From contig VTPC01008661.1 in NCBI GenBank assembly GCA_011009095.1, positions 1 through 64,000 on the forward strand: a stretch of DNA of 64,000 nucleotides, read 5' to 3'. A model generated the notes under the pieces. It searched no databases. It was not told the origin of the DNA and saw nothing but the letters and a program-made list of their open reading frames with translations. The translations under genes and the position numbers were made by a program. Positions 29,434 through 39,574 of the stretch are shown piece after piece (within the stretch, counting starts at the first letter, position 1; each line of letters opens with the position of its first letter). This DNA is from Ignelater luminosus. Lineage: Eukaryota; Arthropoda; Insecta; Coleoptera; Elateridae.

Positions 29434-30885
29434 ATGACAATGAATAGATTGTCTTCAAATGAAAGAAGTCAACAATGGCCACAATACATAGCTGCTATAT
29501 CATGTAATTATCATTCATTTTTTATTAATTTAACGCCAGGATTTAGTACACATATTGTTTTAGCATTATTTTTGGCTGTAAGTGTTGGACTTCACTTCGG
29601 TTGGCCATCACCCGTGAAGCTTCGACTGAAGGATTTAGATTTTCAAATAAGCAAAGAAGAAGTATCCTACATCGTTATGATAAGCCCACTGGGATATCTA
29701 GTAGGCTGTCCTGTTACTGCATTCCTTCTTGATAAAATTGGAAGAAAGTCGTCCATTTTAATTCTGGTTGTCCCTCAAATCCTAGCATGCCTTCTAATAG
29801 CTAACTGCACAGGAATCAACATGATTTACGCTGCTCGATTATCTTCTGGAATCTCTGAAGGGGGCGCATTGACTTCCTTGCCGGTTTATATTGGAGAGAT
29901 TTCAGATCCTAGAATTCGAGGTGCATTGGGAATGGGTTATGGGGTTGCGGTCATGTTTGGATCTGTTCTCATTAACTTTTATGGATCATACATGACTATC
30001 AAAGACTCAGCATATTTTTCCATTCTCATACCAATTCTTTTTTTGCTAACCTTTGTTTGGATGCCAGAATCTCCTTATTTCTGCATAATGAAAGGTAAGA
30101 TAGAAAATGCTCGTAGATCTCTGAAACGATTAAGATGGATAGATGATGTTGAAGAAGAATTAGCCCAATTAACTTTAGATGTTCAGAGACAAATTTCCGA
30201 GCCAAAAAATGTAAAAGACATCTTTACCGTAAGAAGTAACTTGAAGGCATTTGTTATCCTTATTGGTATACGAACACTTCAGCAGTTTTCAGGAGGAGCA
30301 TCTCTCAATTTGTATAATCAGTATATATTTCAGCAAGCTAGTGGCAGTATTTCTTTTGTAGCTTCGTCGGTGATTTTTCATTCTTCATTGGTTATAGTTA
30401 GCTGTTGCGGCTCACTCATTGTCGATCGAACTGGGAGAAAACCATTATTGATGATATCGGTGACTGGGACAGCCATAAGTTTGTTTGTTGTAGGAGTTTA
30501 TTTTAGTTTCCAATACTATAAATATGATGTCTCGTCCTTGAAGTGGGTACCAATAACATTCATGGTGCTTTATACAATCGTGCGTGGTATTGGTATAATG
30601 CCGATTCCATCCGTGTTAGCGGGTGAACTATTTTCTGCAAGTGTTAAAGCTAAAGCTGTCGGCATAATCAACATCTATTTTGCTTTATGTATCAGTTCCT
30701 CATCTAAATTATTTCATTGGTTGCAAGACAAATTTGGTATGCACGTACCATTTTTCGTTTTTGTATTTATTTGCGTTTTGGGGATTGCTTTCCTACGCTA
30801 TTGTGTGCCAGAAACTAAAGGAAAGACTTTAGAAGAAATACAGCAGCACTTGAAGAAGGTTAATGACCAATCTGGAATAGCTTAA
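29434..30885 (+). CDS. Facilitated trehalose/sugar transporter (Tret1-like, MFS), paralogue 2, with in-frame 60-bp intron
   Basis: An uninterrupted frame of 483 codons spans this interval, but 29504-29563 is almost certainly an intron. It starts GTAATTAT, ends TTGTTTTAG, is exactly 60 bp with no stop, and sits at the same phase-1 position as the introns of its two neighbours. Splicing gives 463 residues with ...AAIS joined to SLFLAVSVGLHFGWPSP, as in the paralogues. Motifs: LLDKIGRK, MPESPYF, IRTLQQFSGGASLNLYNQ (TM7), DRTGRKPLL, VPETKGKTLEEI. A second Met at 29440 is an alternative start. It is a plasma-membrane 12-TM sugar porter. The next paralogue begins 133 bp after its stop. Confidence 0.94.
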   Translation: MTMNRLSSNERSQQWPQYIAAISCNYHSFFINLTPGFSTHIVLALFLAVSVGLHFGWPSPVKLRLKDLDFQISKEEVSYIVMISPLGYLVGCPVTAFLLDKIGRKSSILILVVPQILACLLIANCTGINMIYAARLSSGISEGGALTSLPVYIGEISDPRIRGALGMGYGVAVMFGSVLINFYGSYMTIKDSAYFSILIPILFLLTFVWMPESPYFCIMKGKIENARRSLKRLRWIDDVEEELAQLTLDVQRQISEPKNVKDIFTVRSNLKAFVILIGIRTLQQFSGGASLNLYNQYIFQQASGSISFVASSVIFHSSLVIVSCCGSLIVDRTGRKPLLMISVTGTAISLFVVGVYFSFQYYKYDVSSLKWVPITFMVLYTIVRGIGIMPIPSVLAGELFSASVKAKAVGIINIYFALCISSSSKLFHWLQDKFGMHVPFFVFVFICVLGIAFLRYCVPETKGKTLEEIQQHLKKVNDQSGIA

Positions 30886-30927
30886 TTTTAATATTTTATA
30901 TTGTACGCACTACAGCATGTTTCTTTT

Positions 30928-30933
30928 AATAAA
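30928..30933 (+). promoter_or_regulatory. Polyadenylation signal of transporter 2
   Basis: AATAAA 43 bases after the stop. Only 85 bp separate it from the start codon of transporter 3, so the 3' end of one gene and the 5' leader of the next are compressed into this spacer. Confidence 0.65.
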
Positions 30934-31018
30934 AATATTTTATAAATCAATAAATTTTATATTTTGACAGAACAGCGTAAAATGTCAAGAAAATGTCTCG
31001 TTGATTTTAAAACAATAA

Positions 31019-32449
31019 ATGGAAGATATTTCAGTGAATGAAGAAAGTCGTCAGTGGCCTCAATTTGTAGTTGTTTTAACCTGTAAGTTTTGATTTTCTT
31101 ATAATATCTTTCCCCAGAATGATTTATAATTCGTTTCAGCTTTACTATTAGCTGTAAGTAGCGGAGTTCAATACGGATGGCCTTCTTTTGCCACGCCGAA
31201 ACTTTTAGATAAAGGTCTTCAATTTAATATAAGCGAAGAAGAGGTTTCTTACATTATTATGATACATCCGTTGGGTTATATATTATCCGGTCCCATATCA
31301 GCTTTTCTTCAAGATACAATCGGAAGAAAACATACTTTATTAATGTTAATTGTGCCTCAAATTAGTGCATGGCTTTTAATAGCTCTATCAACCAATATAC
31401 GTTCTATTTACTTATCAAGATTGATATCGGGATCGTCAGAAGGATGTGTATTTGCAATATTACCTGTTTATATTTGTGAGATTTCTGAACCTAAAATAAG
31501 AGGTATATTGGGTGTAAGTTTTTCTACAGCAGTTGTGTTGGGGTTTCTTTTGATTACCGCATACGGTACTTATATGCCACTAAGAGTGTCAGCATACGTG
31601 TCGATTTCTTTCCCGCTCTTATTCTTTGTTGTTTTTATATGGATGCCAGAATCTCCATATTACCTTATTTTAAAAGATAACATCGATGATGCTAGATCAT
31701 CTTTGAAGAAACTAAGAAAAATGAAAAATGTTGAAGACGAACTGTTTCGAATAAAAGAAGATATCCAAAGACAAACTGCAGCATCCAACAGCATCAAAGA
31801 TGTGTTTACCGCAAGAAATAGTCGTAGAGCGCTTTTAATTCTTATGGGCCTACGGACACTTCAACAATTTTCGGGTGGTGCTTCTGTCTTTTATTACAAT
31901 CAAGTGATTTTTAAACAAACCGGTAGTCCGTTGTATCCCATAGCGTCTATGATTTTTTTCGCCACCCTAGCTTTAGTTAGTCTTTCCAGTTTGTTTTTTG
32001 TAGATAAATATGGACGAAGATTTTTATTACTAATATCCACGTCGTCTACAGCAGTCGTCCTTTTAATAGAAGCTCTATATTTTACTTTTCAATATGATAA
32101 TTTCGATACAACAAAAGTGCAATCGTTACCTATAGCTGGATTAATACTGTACACGATAGTAAGAGGAATTGGTTTGTTTTCAATTCCGACTTTGATGTCT
32201 GGAGAATTATTTTCTCCTAGGCACAAAGCGAAAGCTATAGGAATATTAAACATTTATATAGCAATTTGTGTAAGTGGAACTTCTAAGTTGTTTCATTATT
32301 TAAAATCGGGATTTGGAATGCACGTACCTTTTTATTTTTTCGTCTTTGCAACAAGTTTCGGTGTTTTATTTGTATATTTCTGTGTACCGGAAACAAAAGG
32401 GAAGACTTTAGAAGAAATACAGCAGAAACTAAGAGGAACTGTTGATTAG
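31019..32449 (+). CDS. Facilitated trehalose/sugar transporter (Tret1-like, MFS), paralogue 3
   Basis: Exons are 31019-31082 and 31140-32449 with a 57-bp GT-AG intron (457 residues). The first exon, starting MEDISVNEESRQWPQFVVVL, is too short to be seen as a separate frame and was placed by analogy with the paralogues and by the phase-1 junction into SLLLAVSSGVQYGWPS. Signatures: DTIGRK (with Gln-Asp-Thr replacing the usual LDK), MPESPYYL, LRTLQQFSGGASVFYYNQ in TM7, DKYGRRFLL, VPETKGKTLEEI. All sites needed for a working sugar porter appear intact. It is the last gene of the array. Two AATAAA signals follow (32464 and 32480). Confidence 0.94.
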
Positions 32450-32463
32450 GCATAAGTTGTAAG

Positions 32464-32485
32464 AATAAACATAATTTTTAATAAA
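32464..32485 (+). promoter_or_regulatory. Polyadenylation signals of transporter 3
   Basis: AATAAA occurs at 32464-32469 and again at 32480-32485, 14 and 30 bases after the stop. Confidence 0.6.
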
Positions 32486-33364
32486 TAAATGATTTTTGAT
32501 ATTTAGCCTTTGGTAGTTTTTAATAATGAATTTCTAATTTCCAGTAAAAACTAATAAATTTAATGGTTTAGATTTAAGACAGTTTACTGTTATTAGAGGA
32601 TCAATTGCTGTTAAAACTAATCATGCAGGTAATTTTGTCAACCAAAATCAGTTTTCAAGTTTTCTTGCGATTGTGCAAGAGACGTGTATCTGTATGCAAA
32701 AAGCTTAGAATTTCTCAAAATGCTTAGATGATATTTTTTGTTTGGTTGTAGATGAATTAACAGTCAGGGGCGGACCGCTAGCTTTAGGGACCCTGGGCTA
32801 ATACTGTTTGGGGACCCTCCCAATTAACCCGAGTTTGGGCTAGTTGTGGAGATCATTCGCTATTTTATTGATAAACTGGTTTTTATCCATTTTTAAACAG
32901 GAAGAATTATATATATATCAACAAACATTGAAGAATTGTTTTATTTTTTATTATATATGCTCCCATAGTGCGACATACAATTTAACCTTAGGATTTCATC
33001 AGTACCTAAAGGATATACTGTAAGGGTATGTTGATATCTGTATCTAGAATTTTGGTATCTAACTAAATGTGTCACCCAACTACCTTTCCTTGCTTTTGAT
33101 AATATTATAAAGCTGTTCCAATTAAATAATAAAAAATTTTATGGACTAGTATTAATTGTAATAATATCAGATTTTGATAAATAAAAGAAAATAGCAAAAA
33201 TGCTCACGTTAGTGAGACAAATGTTTATTTCAAAAGTAATTTTATGGAAGTAGAAGAACTTTGAGTCAGTTGAAGAATTCTACGTGTATATCAATGACCG
33301 ATTACGAATTATTGGCTTCATTAATTGAGTCAAAATCCACAACTTTAAACAACAGAGAAACGCA
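32486..33364. other. Spacer with a hAT-type end sequence at 32765
   Basis: No gene. At about 32765 the sequence CAGGGGCGGACCGCTAGC followed by GACCCTGGGC resembles the terminus of hAT-type MITEs. The opposite end was not located, so the element is probably truncated. Confidence 0.3.
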
Positions 33365-34726
33365 CGGCGCACTAAAACAACTTAAGGCACGTCCAGAGCA
33401 AGCAACTCGCTAGAAAATACCCAAGGTTGCCTCTGCAAGAGACCTCGGGACCGAGATTGTCTATGAACTAGACAAACACCATCTAAAGATAGTAGCTCTA
33501 ACTGAGTCAAAAAAGAAAGGAACGGGTAGTGAAATAATCGGCAACTATTTACATCAGTATAGCAGAGTACCAAAAGACCAACATGCGAAACGAGAAATAT
33601 CCATACTAATAGAAAAAAAAACTAAAAAAATATAACAGATTTGGAAGGGAATACAATCAAAGTAAGTTTAAATATCCTACAACATAAATTAACTATATTG
33701 GCAATATACGAATTGTCAAATGGTGCCCCTACTAATGAAAAAGAATTGCTCTTCAAAAAAATCAACCAAGAAATAACAAAAAATAGGAAACAACAGAGAA
33801 ATAATAATTTTAAGAGACTTCAACAGTCGGACGGGAAGAACAGAAAACTGTAATATCACAGGACCGTTTGAAGAAGAAACAAGAAACAACAATGGAGAAC
33901 GGCTGATTCAAAAACCTATGCAAACAACACCAACGGCTACTTTCAGCACAAATACGTATATAAATATACGTGGAAACAAGGGACTAGAAACTTAAGATCT
34001 CTTATAGACTACTTAATCGTTAAACAGTGCTACTTATTAAAAACTGAAGATGTCAGAGTATACAGAGAAATATATAACATCTGATCACCAATTCCTCAAA
34101 GCTAAAATATTCTTCCCAGGTCAATATAAGATCCAGACAATAACACATAACTGACCAAACAACAGACATTACGGATGAAAAATATAACCTTGATAGTTTA
34201 CAACAAGAGAGCACACAATATCTGTATCATAATCGATTAAATCAATACCTTCAAGAAATCGACAACCAAACAGCAATAAAATGTGCGAAAACGTAGTAGA
34301 TAGTATAAGAAAAAGCAGCAAGAAAAGCCTTAGGTACAAGAGTGATTCCAAAAAGTAATAATTATTGGTTTAATCCTGAAATTGAGGAACTTATAGAAGG
34401 CAAAAAGAAACTTTATCAAGAATGGCTCAACACAAAAGATCAAGAGGACTATAGAAAATTCAATGAAATGAAACGAGAAACAAGACGTAAAATTATAGAA
34501 ATCAAAAGAAAAACGTGGGACAAAAAGTGCCAAGAAACAGAGACATATATTGAAGGAAGAAAATGTAGACAGGTTTGAAAGTTCATAAATAAAGTGAAAA
34601 CCAACGAAAGACTAAGAAGCTCTGTACAATTAATACCGGTACGAGAATGAGTAAAACACTATGAAGATCTACCAACTGAACCAAAACCCGAATACACACA
34701 AATTAGACCAACTAAAGTACGACTAG
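33365..34726 (+). mobile_element. Non-LTR retrotransposon A: endonuclease to linker, 3' truncated
   Basis: In shifting frames the text reads HLKIVALTESKKKGTGSEII, then KVSLNILQHKLTILAIY, then RDFNSRTGR at about 33817-33840 (the catalytic GDFN-x-R-x-G of the apurinic-type endonuclease), then SLIDYLIV and TSDHQFLKAKI (the terminal SDH, with a frame change before it). After this comes the basic linker NNYWFNPEIEELIEGKKK (34363-34416). Reverse transcriptase is absent; the copy stops where a fold-back arm begins at 34727. Confidence 0.8.
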
Positions 34727-34993
34727 GTTAGGACTTTTTTGTAAGACATTTCCTGCTCTTTAAGGATCTGTTTTGATTTCGGATATTTGCAATATTCTCC
34801 GAGATATTTGCAAAAAACGAAACCCCTTTTTGTTCTTTACGAATTTGTTTATAACTTCTGCAATTTGTTTGCGCGGGACTTCGAAATGTTCGAAAAGTTT
34901 CTAAATGCCATTCCGAATCGAATGACAACTCGATCATAATTTTTGGTGAAGTCAGGCAAAAAATAGCCAAAATGGAACTTGTGAACCACACTA
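34727..34993 (+). repeat. Fold-back family, partial single arm
   Basis: From GTTAGGACTTTTTTGTAAG to the terminal TGAACCACACTA this matches the right arm of the palindromic element (50214-50478) closely. The inner half of the arm and the opposite arm are missing. It lies exactly between two non-LTR copies. Confidence 0.85.
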
Positions 34994-36950
34994 TGTAGGT
35001 ACAGTTCTCAACGAAAAACCTTTACAAAAATCGACTAGCACAAAAAATATTCAATAATCAGATAGAGGAAAATGGCCCAGTAGAAGAAGCTTGGGAAAAA
35101 TTAGAAACAAATATCACAGAATCAGCTAATGAAGTACTAGGAAACCGGAAGATAAATTTCAACAAACAAAATAATAAGAAACCCTGGTTCACAAAAGAAA
35201 TCAAAAATCTATCAAGAAAAAAAACGGAAGCATATCTAAAATACATCAACACTAGAACAGATGAAATAAAATCAAGATACATCAAAACAAGATACATCAA
35301 AACAAGAAACCGAATTAACGCAAACTTAAAAAGGAATCCTGGAACAACTTCACGAAAGAAATGGAAAAAGATCTAAATAGAGCGCAACGAAAAGTATGGA
35401 GAATGCTAGGAAGAAGAAAACAAGAGTTAAATGAATATGTAGAAACACAAATTATAGACAAACATGGGTTCAATACTTCAAAGAATTGTACCTACAGGAA
35501 ACTGCAGAAATTACAATTACGATAGAAGAAACATAAGTAGAAGCGGCGACTGCGACTGGAAAGGATAAAATCATTAACGAGCTCTTAAAATACGGAGGAA
35601 CAACTTACAATAGAGCTAACAAAACTATATCAAATAATAATGGAAAAGAAACAATCCATAACAGCAGGAAAACGAGTGTAACGATTCCTATATTCAAAAA
35701 AGAAGAAAAGAGAAACCCAGGAAACTATAGAGGGATAACAGTAATGAAAACCTTAACTAACATCCTGAAAGCAATGATTGAAGAAGCATACGAATCCAGT
35801 GAATAACAACAGGGCTTCCAAAAAAAAAACAGATCAACGATAGACGCAATATACATAGCACAACAATTAGCAGAAAAGGCAGTAGAATTCAATAAACCTT
35901 CATTGATCTGACCAAAGCATTCGACAGAGTCGTTTTGAAAGATGTGCTAAACACTCTAAAATAAAACAAAATACCCAAGAAAATCAAGAAACTAATAGAA
36001 AAACTAAACAAAAAAGCTAACACCCATATTAAAGGCAACAACAAACTCGCCGCTGCAGTAAAGACGCCACAAGGAATCACACGAGGTGACTCGCGTAGTC
36101 CAACACTACTTAATATGAGACTTGACATACTCATAAAAGATCAAACAGACACAAAAAAGATACAGGCTAGGACCAAACGAAATTAAAATAATATTCTATG
36201 CAGACTATGCGGTAATCGCAGCTGAAAATGTAAATGACCTTCAGAGATCGCTATATCGCTTACATTTAACATCACAAAAATACAACATGAAAATATCCCT
36301 AGACAAGATAAATACATCAGTAATATCTAGAGAGCCTCAACTGTGCAAACTGTCGATAGAAGGAAGAAATATAGAACAGATCGATCCATTTAACTATTTA
36401 GGCGTTGAAATCTCAAGTGACAAAAACCTCGTAAAGGAAGTAAGAAGCCAAGTAACAAAAAGTAATAGAATATCAGGGGTACTAAGGCATGTGGTTTTTA
36501 ACAACAAATACATGAGTACGGAAGCAAAGGTGAGAATATACAAAACATGCGTGAGACCTCTGACATACGCTGGCAAAACAAGAGCAGATAACACTCAAAC
36601 AAAAAGATAACTCATAACAGCGAAAATGAGAATTCTAAGAAACATCACAGGATATACATTGATAGACAGAAAGAGAAATGAAGAAATAAGAGAAACATGT
36701 ATAGTACAAGACGTAGTACGATGGACAAGAAAACTAAGACGAGAATGGAATAACCACATAACAAGAATGGGGAACAATAGAATAGTCAAAATAACAAGAG
36801 ATAATAAACTCAACACCAGAAGACCACCAGAAAGGTGAGCTGATAGCTGGACATTCTCGTCTCAGGAACAGCCACATTAAAGAGGCAAAAGAAAAATAAC
36901 AGCGCTAAGGCCTAATAAAAAAAAAGAAGAACGGAAAATAATTCTAAAAA
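34994..36950 (+). mobile_element. Non-LTR retrotransposon B: linker, reverse transcriptase, C-terminus
   Basis: It starts in the linker (KKPWFTKEIKNLSRKK, 35179-35226, equivalent to the linker of copy A). It continues with NRSTIDAIYIAQQLAEKAVE (about 35830-35890), LTKAFDRV, then TPQGITRGDSRSPTLLN, IIFYADYAVIAAEN (FADD box decayed to YADY, about 36190-36230), and the open frame 36287-36610 with FNYLGVEISSDKNL. It ends with RTRKLRREWNNHITRMG-like text and an A-rich tail near 36910. Because the linker occurs twice, A and B are two separate copies of related elements, not one interrupted element. Confidence 0.8.
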
Positions 36951-37278
36951 TTGACATAATATTCCAGCTAACATGGTGACGGACAGATAACGTCGATATT
37001 TAGTCACGTTTGTGTCATATACGTCATAATGCCCAATAACTGACGTGAATATTACGTCACCAATGAGTCCACTTAATAACGTCACAAAGATTACATCTTT
37101 CTCACGTTACAGTACGTCGATCTAGTATGTAATGTTTTACTTTTAAAATATTGAGTATTGATATAATCTTGTTTTGTGAATGTAGTGCTTAAGTGCATAT
37201 AAGTATAGCCGAGTTTGTAATAAGTGATAACATTACACCATTTATAAGTGAGGAAGGGTTAGAAGAATTTTTTTTTTC
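36951..37278. other. Short spacer with recurrent ACGTCA words, no gene
   Basis: Between 36970 and 37120 the words ACGTCA or TGACGT recur several times (for example at 36988, 37020, 37047 and 37086). No gene or inverted repeat was found. Confidence 0.35.
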
Positions 37279-37579
37279 ATAAATAAAGGATAAACATCCT
37301 AAAGATGCATATAATGTCTTCCCACAAATAAAAATTCGTGCAAGCATTGACTAACATACCTCTAGACGATCGTTTCGTCCTTGTTTGGACTCATCAGTGA
37401 AGGATAATGAGAGTGAATGCTTGCCCGCTTCATACTAGTTATATACTAATCAAATATAACATTAACAGCATAAAAATATTAAGGCGCCATCTAATAGCAA
37501 CGCCTAAAACCCCACACGTCGATTCGTTGAGTAAAAGAAGACATTATATGCATCTTTAGGATGTTTATCCTTTATCTAT
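37279..37579 (-). mobile_element. 0.3-kb inverted-repeat mini-element carrying a hammerhead ribozyme
   Basis: Bases 37279-37321 are repeated as the reverse complement at 37537-37579 with one mismatch over 43 bp; each arm contains AAACATCCTAAAGATGCATA. Between the arms lie about 215 bp with a hammerhead ribozyme motif on the minus strand (separate entry) and a short palindrome around GGCGCCATCTAATAGCAACGCC-like sequence near 37482. No protein is encoded. Hammerheads with very short helix III are known from Penelope-like retroelements and from small retrozymes. Which of these, or a new carrier, applies here is unresolved. Confidence 0.7.
37341..37423 (-). ncRNA. Type I hammerhead self-cleaving ribozyme
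   Basis: Read on the minus strand, CUGAUGA (37397-37391) is followed by helix II GUCC / loop AAACAA / GGAC, then GAAA (37376-37373). Next comes a 2-bp helix III (AC / GU) closed by GAUC, ending in GUC (37367-37365), with cleavage expected after the C at 37365. Helix I pairs CCUUCA with UAGAGG (one C-A mismatch, one U-G). After an asymmetric internal loop of 8 and 6 nt it closes with 12 positions of CAAGCAUU.ACU type (one mismatch) between 37423-37412 and 37341-37352. Every invariant core position is present. The open-ended helix I makes it type I. The internal loop facing loop II is where tertiary contacts are expected. Confidence 0.85.
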
Positions 37580-38210
37580 GATCATATAATTCCACTATAA
37601 GTTGAGAATAACTTTGTTTCCTGTTTGGAAATATTTTTATTGAACTTTTGTTTTGTTATTGCTCAAACTCGCAGTAAATTCTTAAGGTTTTCAAACTTTG
37701 TTAGATAGCGCTCTTCTATCAACTTCAATATTAATATATTTCTGCTGCAGTAACATTATTAAGTAGAAGTGTTCACACAGATATACCATGAAATTCTGCT
37801 TTCAGCATTCCTTTTGGCAACTATGAAATACTTGCAAATTCCACATGAAGTATTATATCACATAACAATCAATTCCAACTTCTAGTCAGAATATTCTTCT
37901 TAACAATGAAGAAAGTGGCAGCACCTTCATTGGTAAGTTTATTACCAATATGACTCTTACTTTTAACAGTAACTATAATTCTAGTATATCAGAAGAAAGA
38001 ACAAAATAAAGAAATAATAAATCTGTTAAAAGAGAGTTCGATTATCATTTTAAAGAAATTTGATTACTCAGTTATCTCGATTATCCCATTAGTCGATTAT
38101 TTTAGATTAATCGATTGTAATGAGCTAGATTACATTGGTGAAATATCAAACGTATGTCATGGAACACCCCATGTGACAAACACAAAAAATAAATAAATCA
38201 TCGTCGTAAG
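37580..38210. other. AT-rich stretch, no gene recognised
   Basis: No coding text or repeat partner was found. A run of ATCGATTA-like words occurs at 38040-38110 (GATTACTCAG, CGATTATCCC, CGATTATTTT, CGATTGTAAT). Confidence 0.4.
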
Positions 38211-38830
38211 TTAAAGCTCTTCACGAGCCGGAATTATCAGGCCTGATACATCCGAGATCCCTGGACGATTCGACAGTTCCGAATGACCCCATAGAGCCAG
38301 GAAACACAAGAGGGCCGGAAGCTCCGACAGTGCCAGGTTACCCGACAGAACCGGAAAACCCGACATGGCGAGGAAGCATGACAGGTCTAACATTCCTGAA
38401 CTCTTCGACAGGCCCTAGAGGCCCCATAAGATCAGACGATCCAATATGTCCGGGGTACCCCTTAAAAACTGAGACCTGACACGACCTAAACTCGAGCTTT
38501 GGACAGGGCCGCGCAAAGGCCCAACCATCACACCAGACTTGTGCAGCCTTCTACGTTACAGTACGAAACGTTTTCGCTTTTGCTCAGCATAAAAATAATC
38601 TCCGCCTTTGTCCGTACGAAAATAACGCTCAGTGAGGAAAAGTCTTCAATCTGGTGTAGTAGGAAAATCCTCCTCTTTGGTTCAGTATCCTTTGCTACGA
38701 AAATAGCCGATCCTACTTAGTCCGAAAAAGATCTCAGTCCGGTTCACTTATCATCAGTACAAAAATAACGGCCCGAAAAGCCCGACCGACCCGAAATATT
38801 AGATTGGTTTTCCAGTTCCCAATAGGCTAT
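38211..38830. repeat. GC-richer tract with a recurring TACGAAAATAACG motif
   Basis: From 38220 to 38480 a GC-rich tract has recurrent CCGGAA / CCCGACA words. From 38560 to 38790 the motif (G)TACGAAAATAACG(C) or close variants recurs: at about 38588 (CATAAAAATAATC), 38613 (exact), 38694 (CTACGAAAATAGCC) and 38757 (GTACAAAAATAACG), separated by 25-80 bases. No frame gives a recognisable protein. It may be a diverged tandem repeat. Confidence 0.35.
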
Positions 38831-38914
38831 ATGCTTAGCAATGCAAACTTTTGAACCTGTGAGTTGGAGACCCTCTTACACTACGGCTACATAGTCGTCT
38901 AGTACATAATATAT

Positions 38915-39570
38915 CAAAGGAGCTTGCTCTCTTTCTTTTCTAAATTTGTTTGTCACCGACTCAAAAAAGATATACGGTATAGAATTTCTAATTTACAACC
39001 TACACATTCTTTTGCATTTATCATCTGATGTTGACTTGTATGGACCTGTAGATAGATTTTCAACTTTTCCTTTGGAAAATTATCTAAAACACTTAAAGCA
39101 CCGTTTGAAGAATAGAAAAGATCTATTGCAGCAGTTGCTCAAAGCATAATGGAATCAAGCTTTCATTTGTTAGCAATAGAATTTAAAGAAAAGTCTTACC
39201 AATTACAACATTTTCTTAGACCACTAAAGATTATTAATAAGGCACTTGAGGAAACAATGATGTTTGTCGTAACGTTATACCTATGCATTCGCAAAAATTA
39301 ACTTTTTTTGCATACAAAGATAATGTTACGTACACCTTTTATTTTTGTAAATTTCCTAATTCCTGTGAAATGCAGTCGTCTTCTTTCAAATTCGCATGAG
39401 GACGACTTTTACAAATCATTATACTTTTTTATGGAAATTGGTTTCAAAATGTCTTTTGTTGATGTCAATGTCAACAAGTTGCTTTCGTTGCCTCTTAACC
39501 ATGTTCTTCTCCTAACTCGATTAAAATCAACTTCTTCAAATTTTGCTTGACCAAAATCCGTTTTGAAATA
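38915..39570 (+). mobile_element. CACTA/EnSpm-type transposase C-terminal remnant (DUF4218-like)
   Basis: The frame ending at 39149 reads KIYGIEFLIYNLHILLHLSS, then DLYGPVDRFSTFPLENYLKH. This is the pattern YN-x-H-x-L-x-H-L-x-x-D-v...G-x-x-D-x-F-S-x-F-P-x-E-N-Y-L of the DUF4218 domain found C-terminal to CACTA transposases. After a stop and frameshifts the downstream 39300-39550 is compatible with the rest of such a protein but is decayed. The catalytic transposase domain and element ends were not found. The domain assignment is from memory of the family pattern. Confidence 0.6.
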
Positions 39571-39574
39571 TAAT

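Noticed and set aside
29434-29440. Treating the 483-codon frame of transporter 2 as an intronless gene
   Set aside because: Paralogue comparison shows a conserved phase-1 intron exactly at 29504-29563.
38211-38480. Collagen-like or Gly/Pro-rich coding tract
   Set aside because: CCxGAx words recur but no frame keeps Gly at every third position and all frames contain stops.
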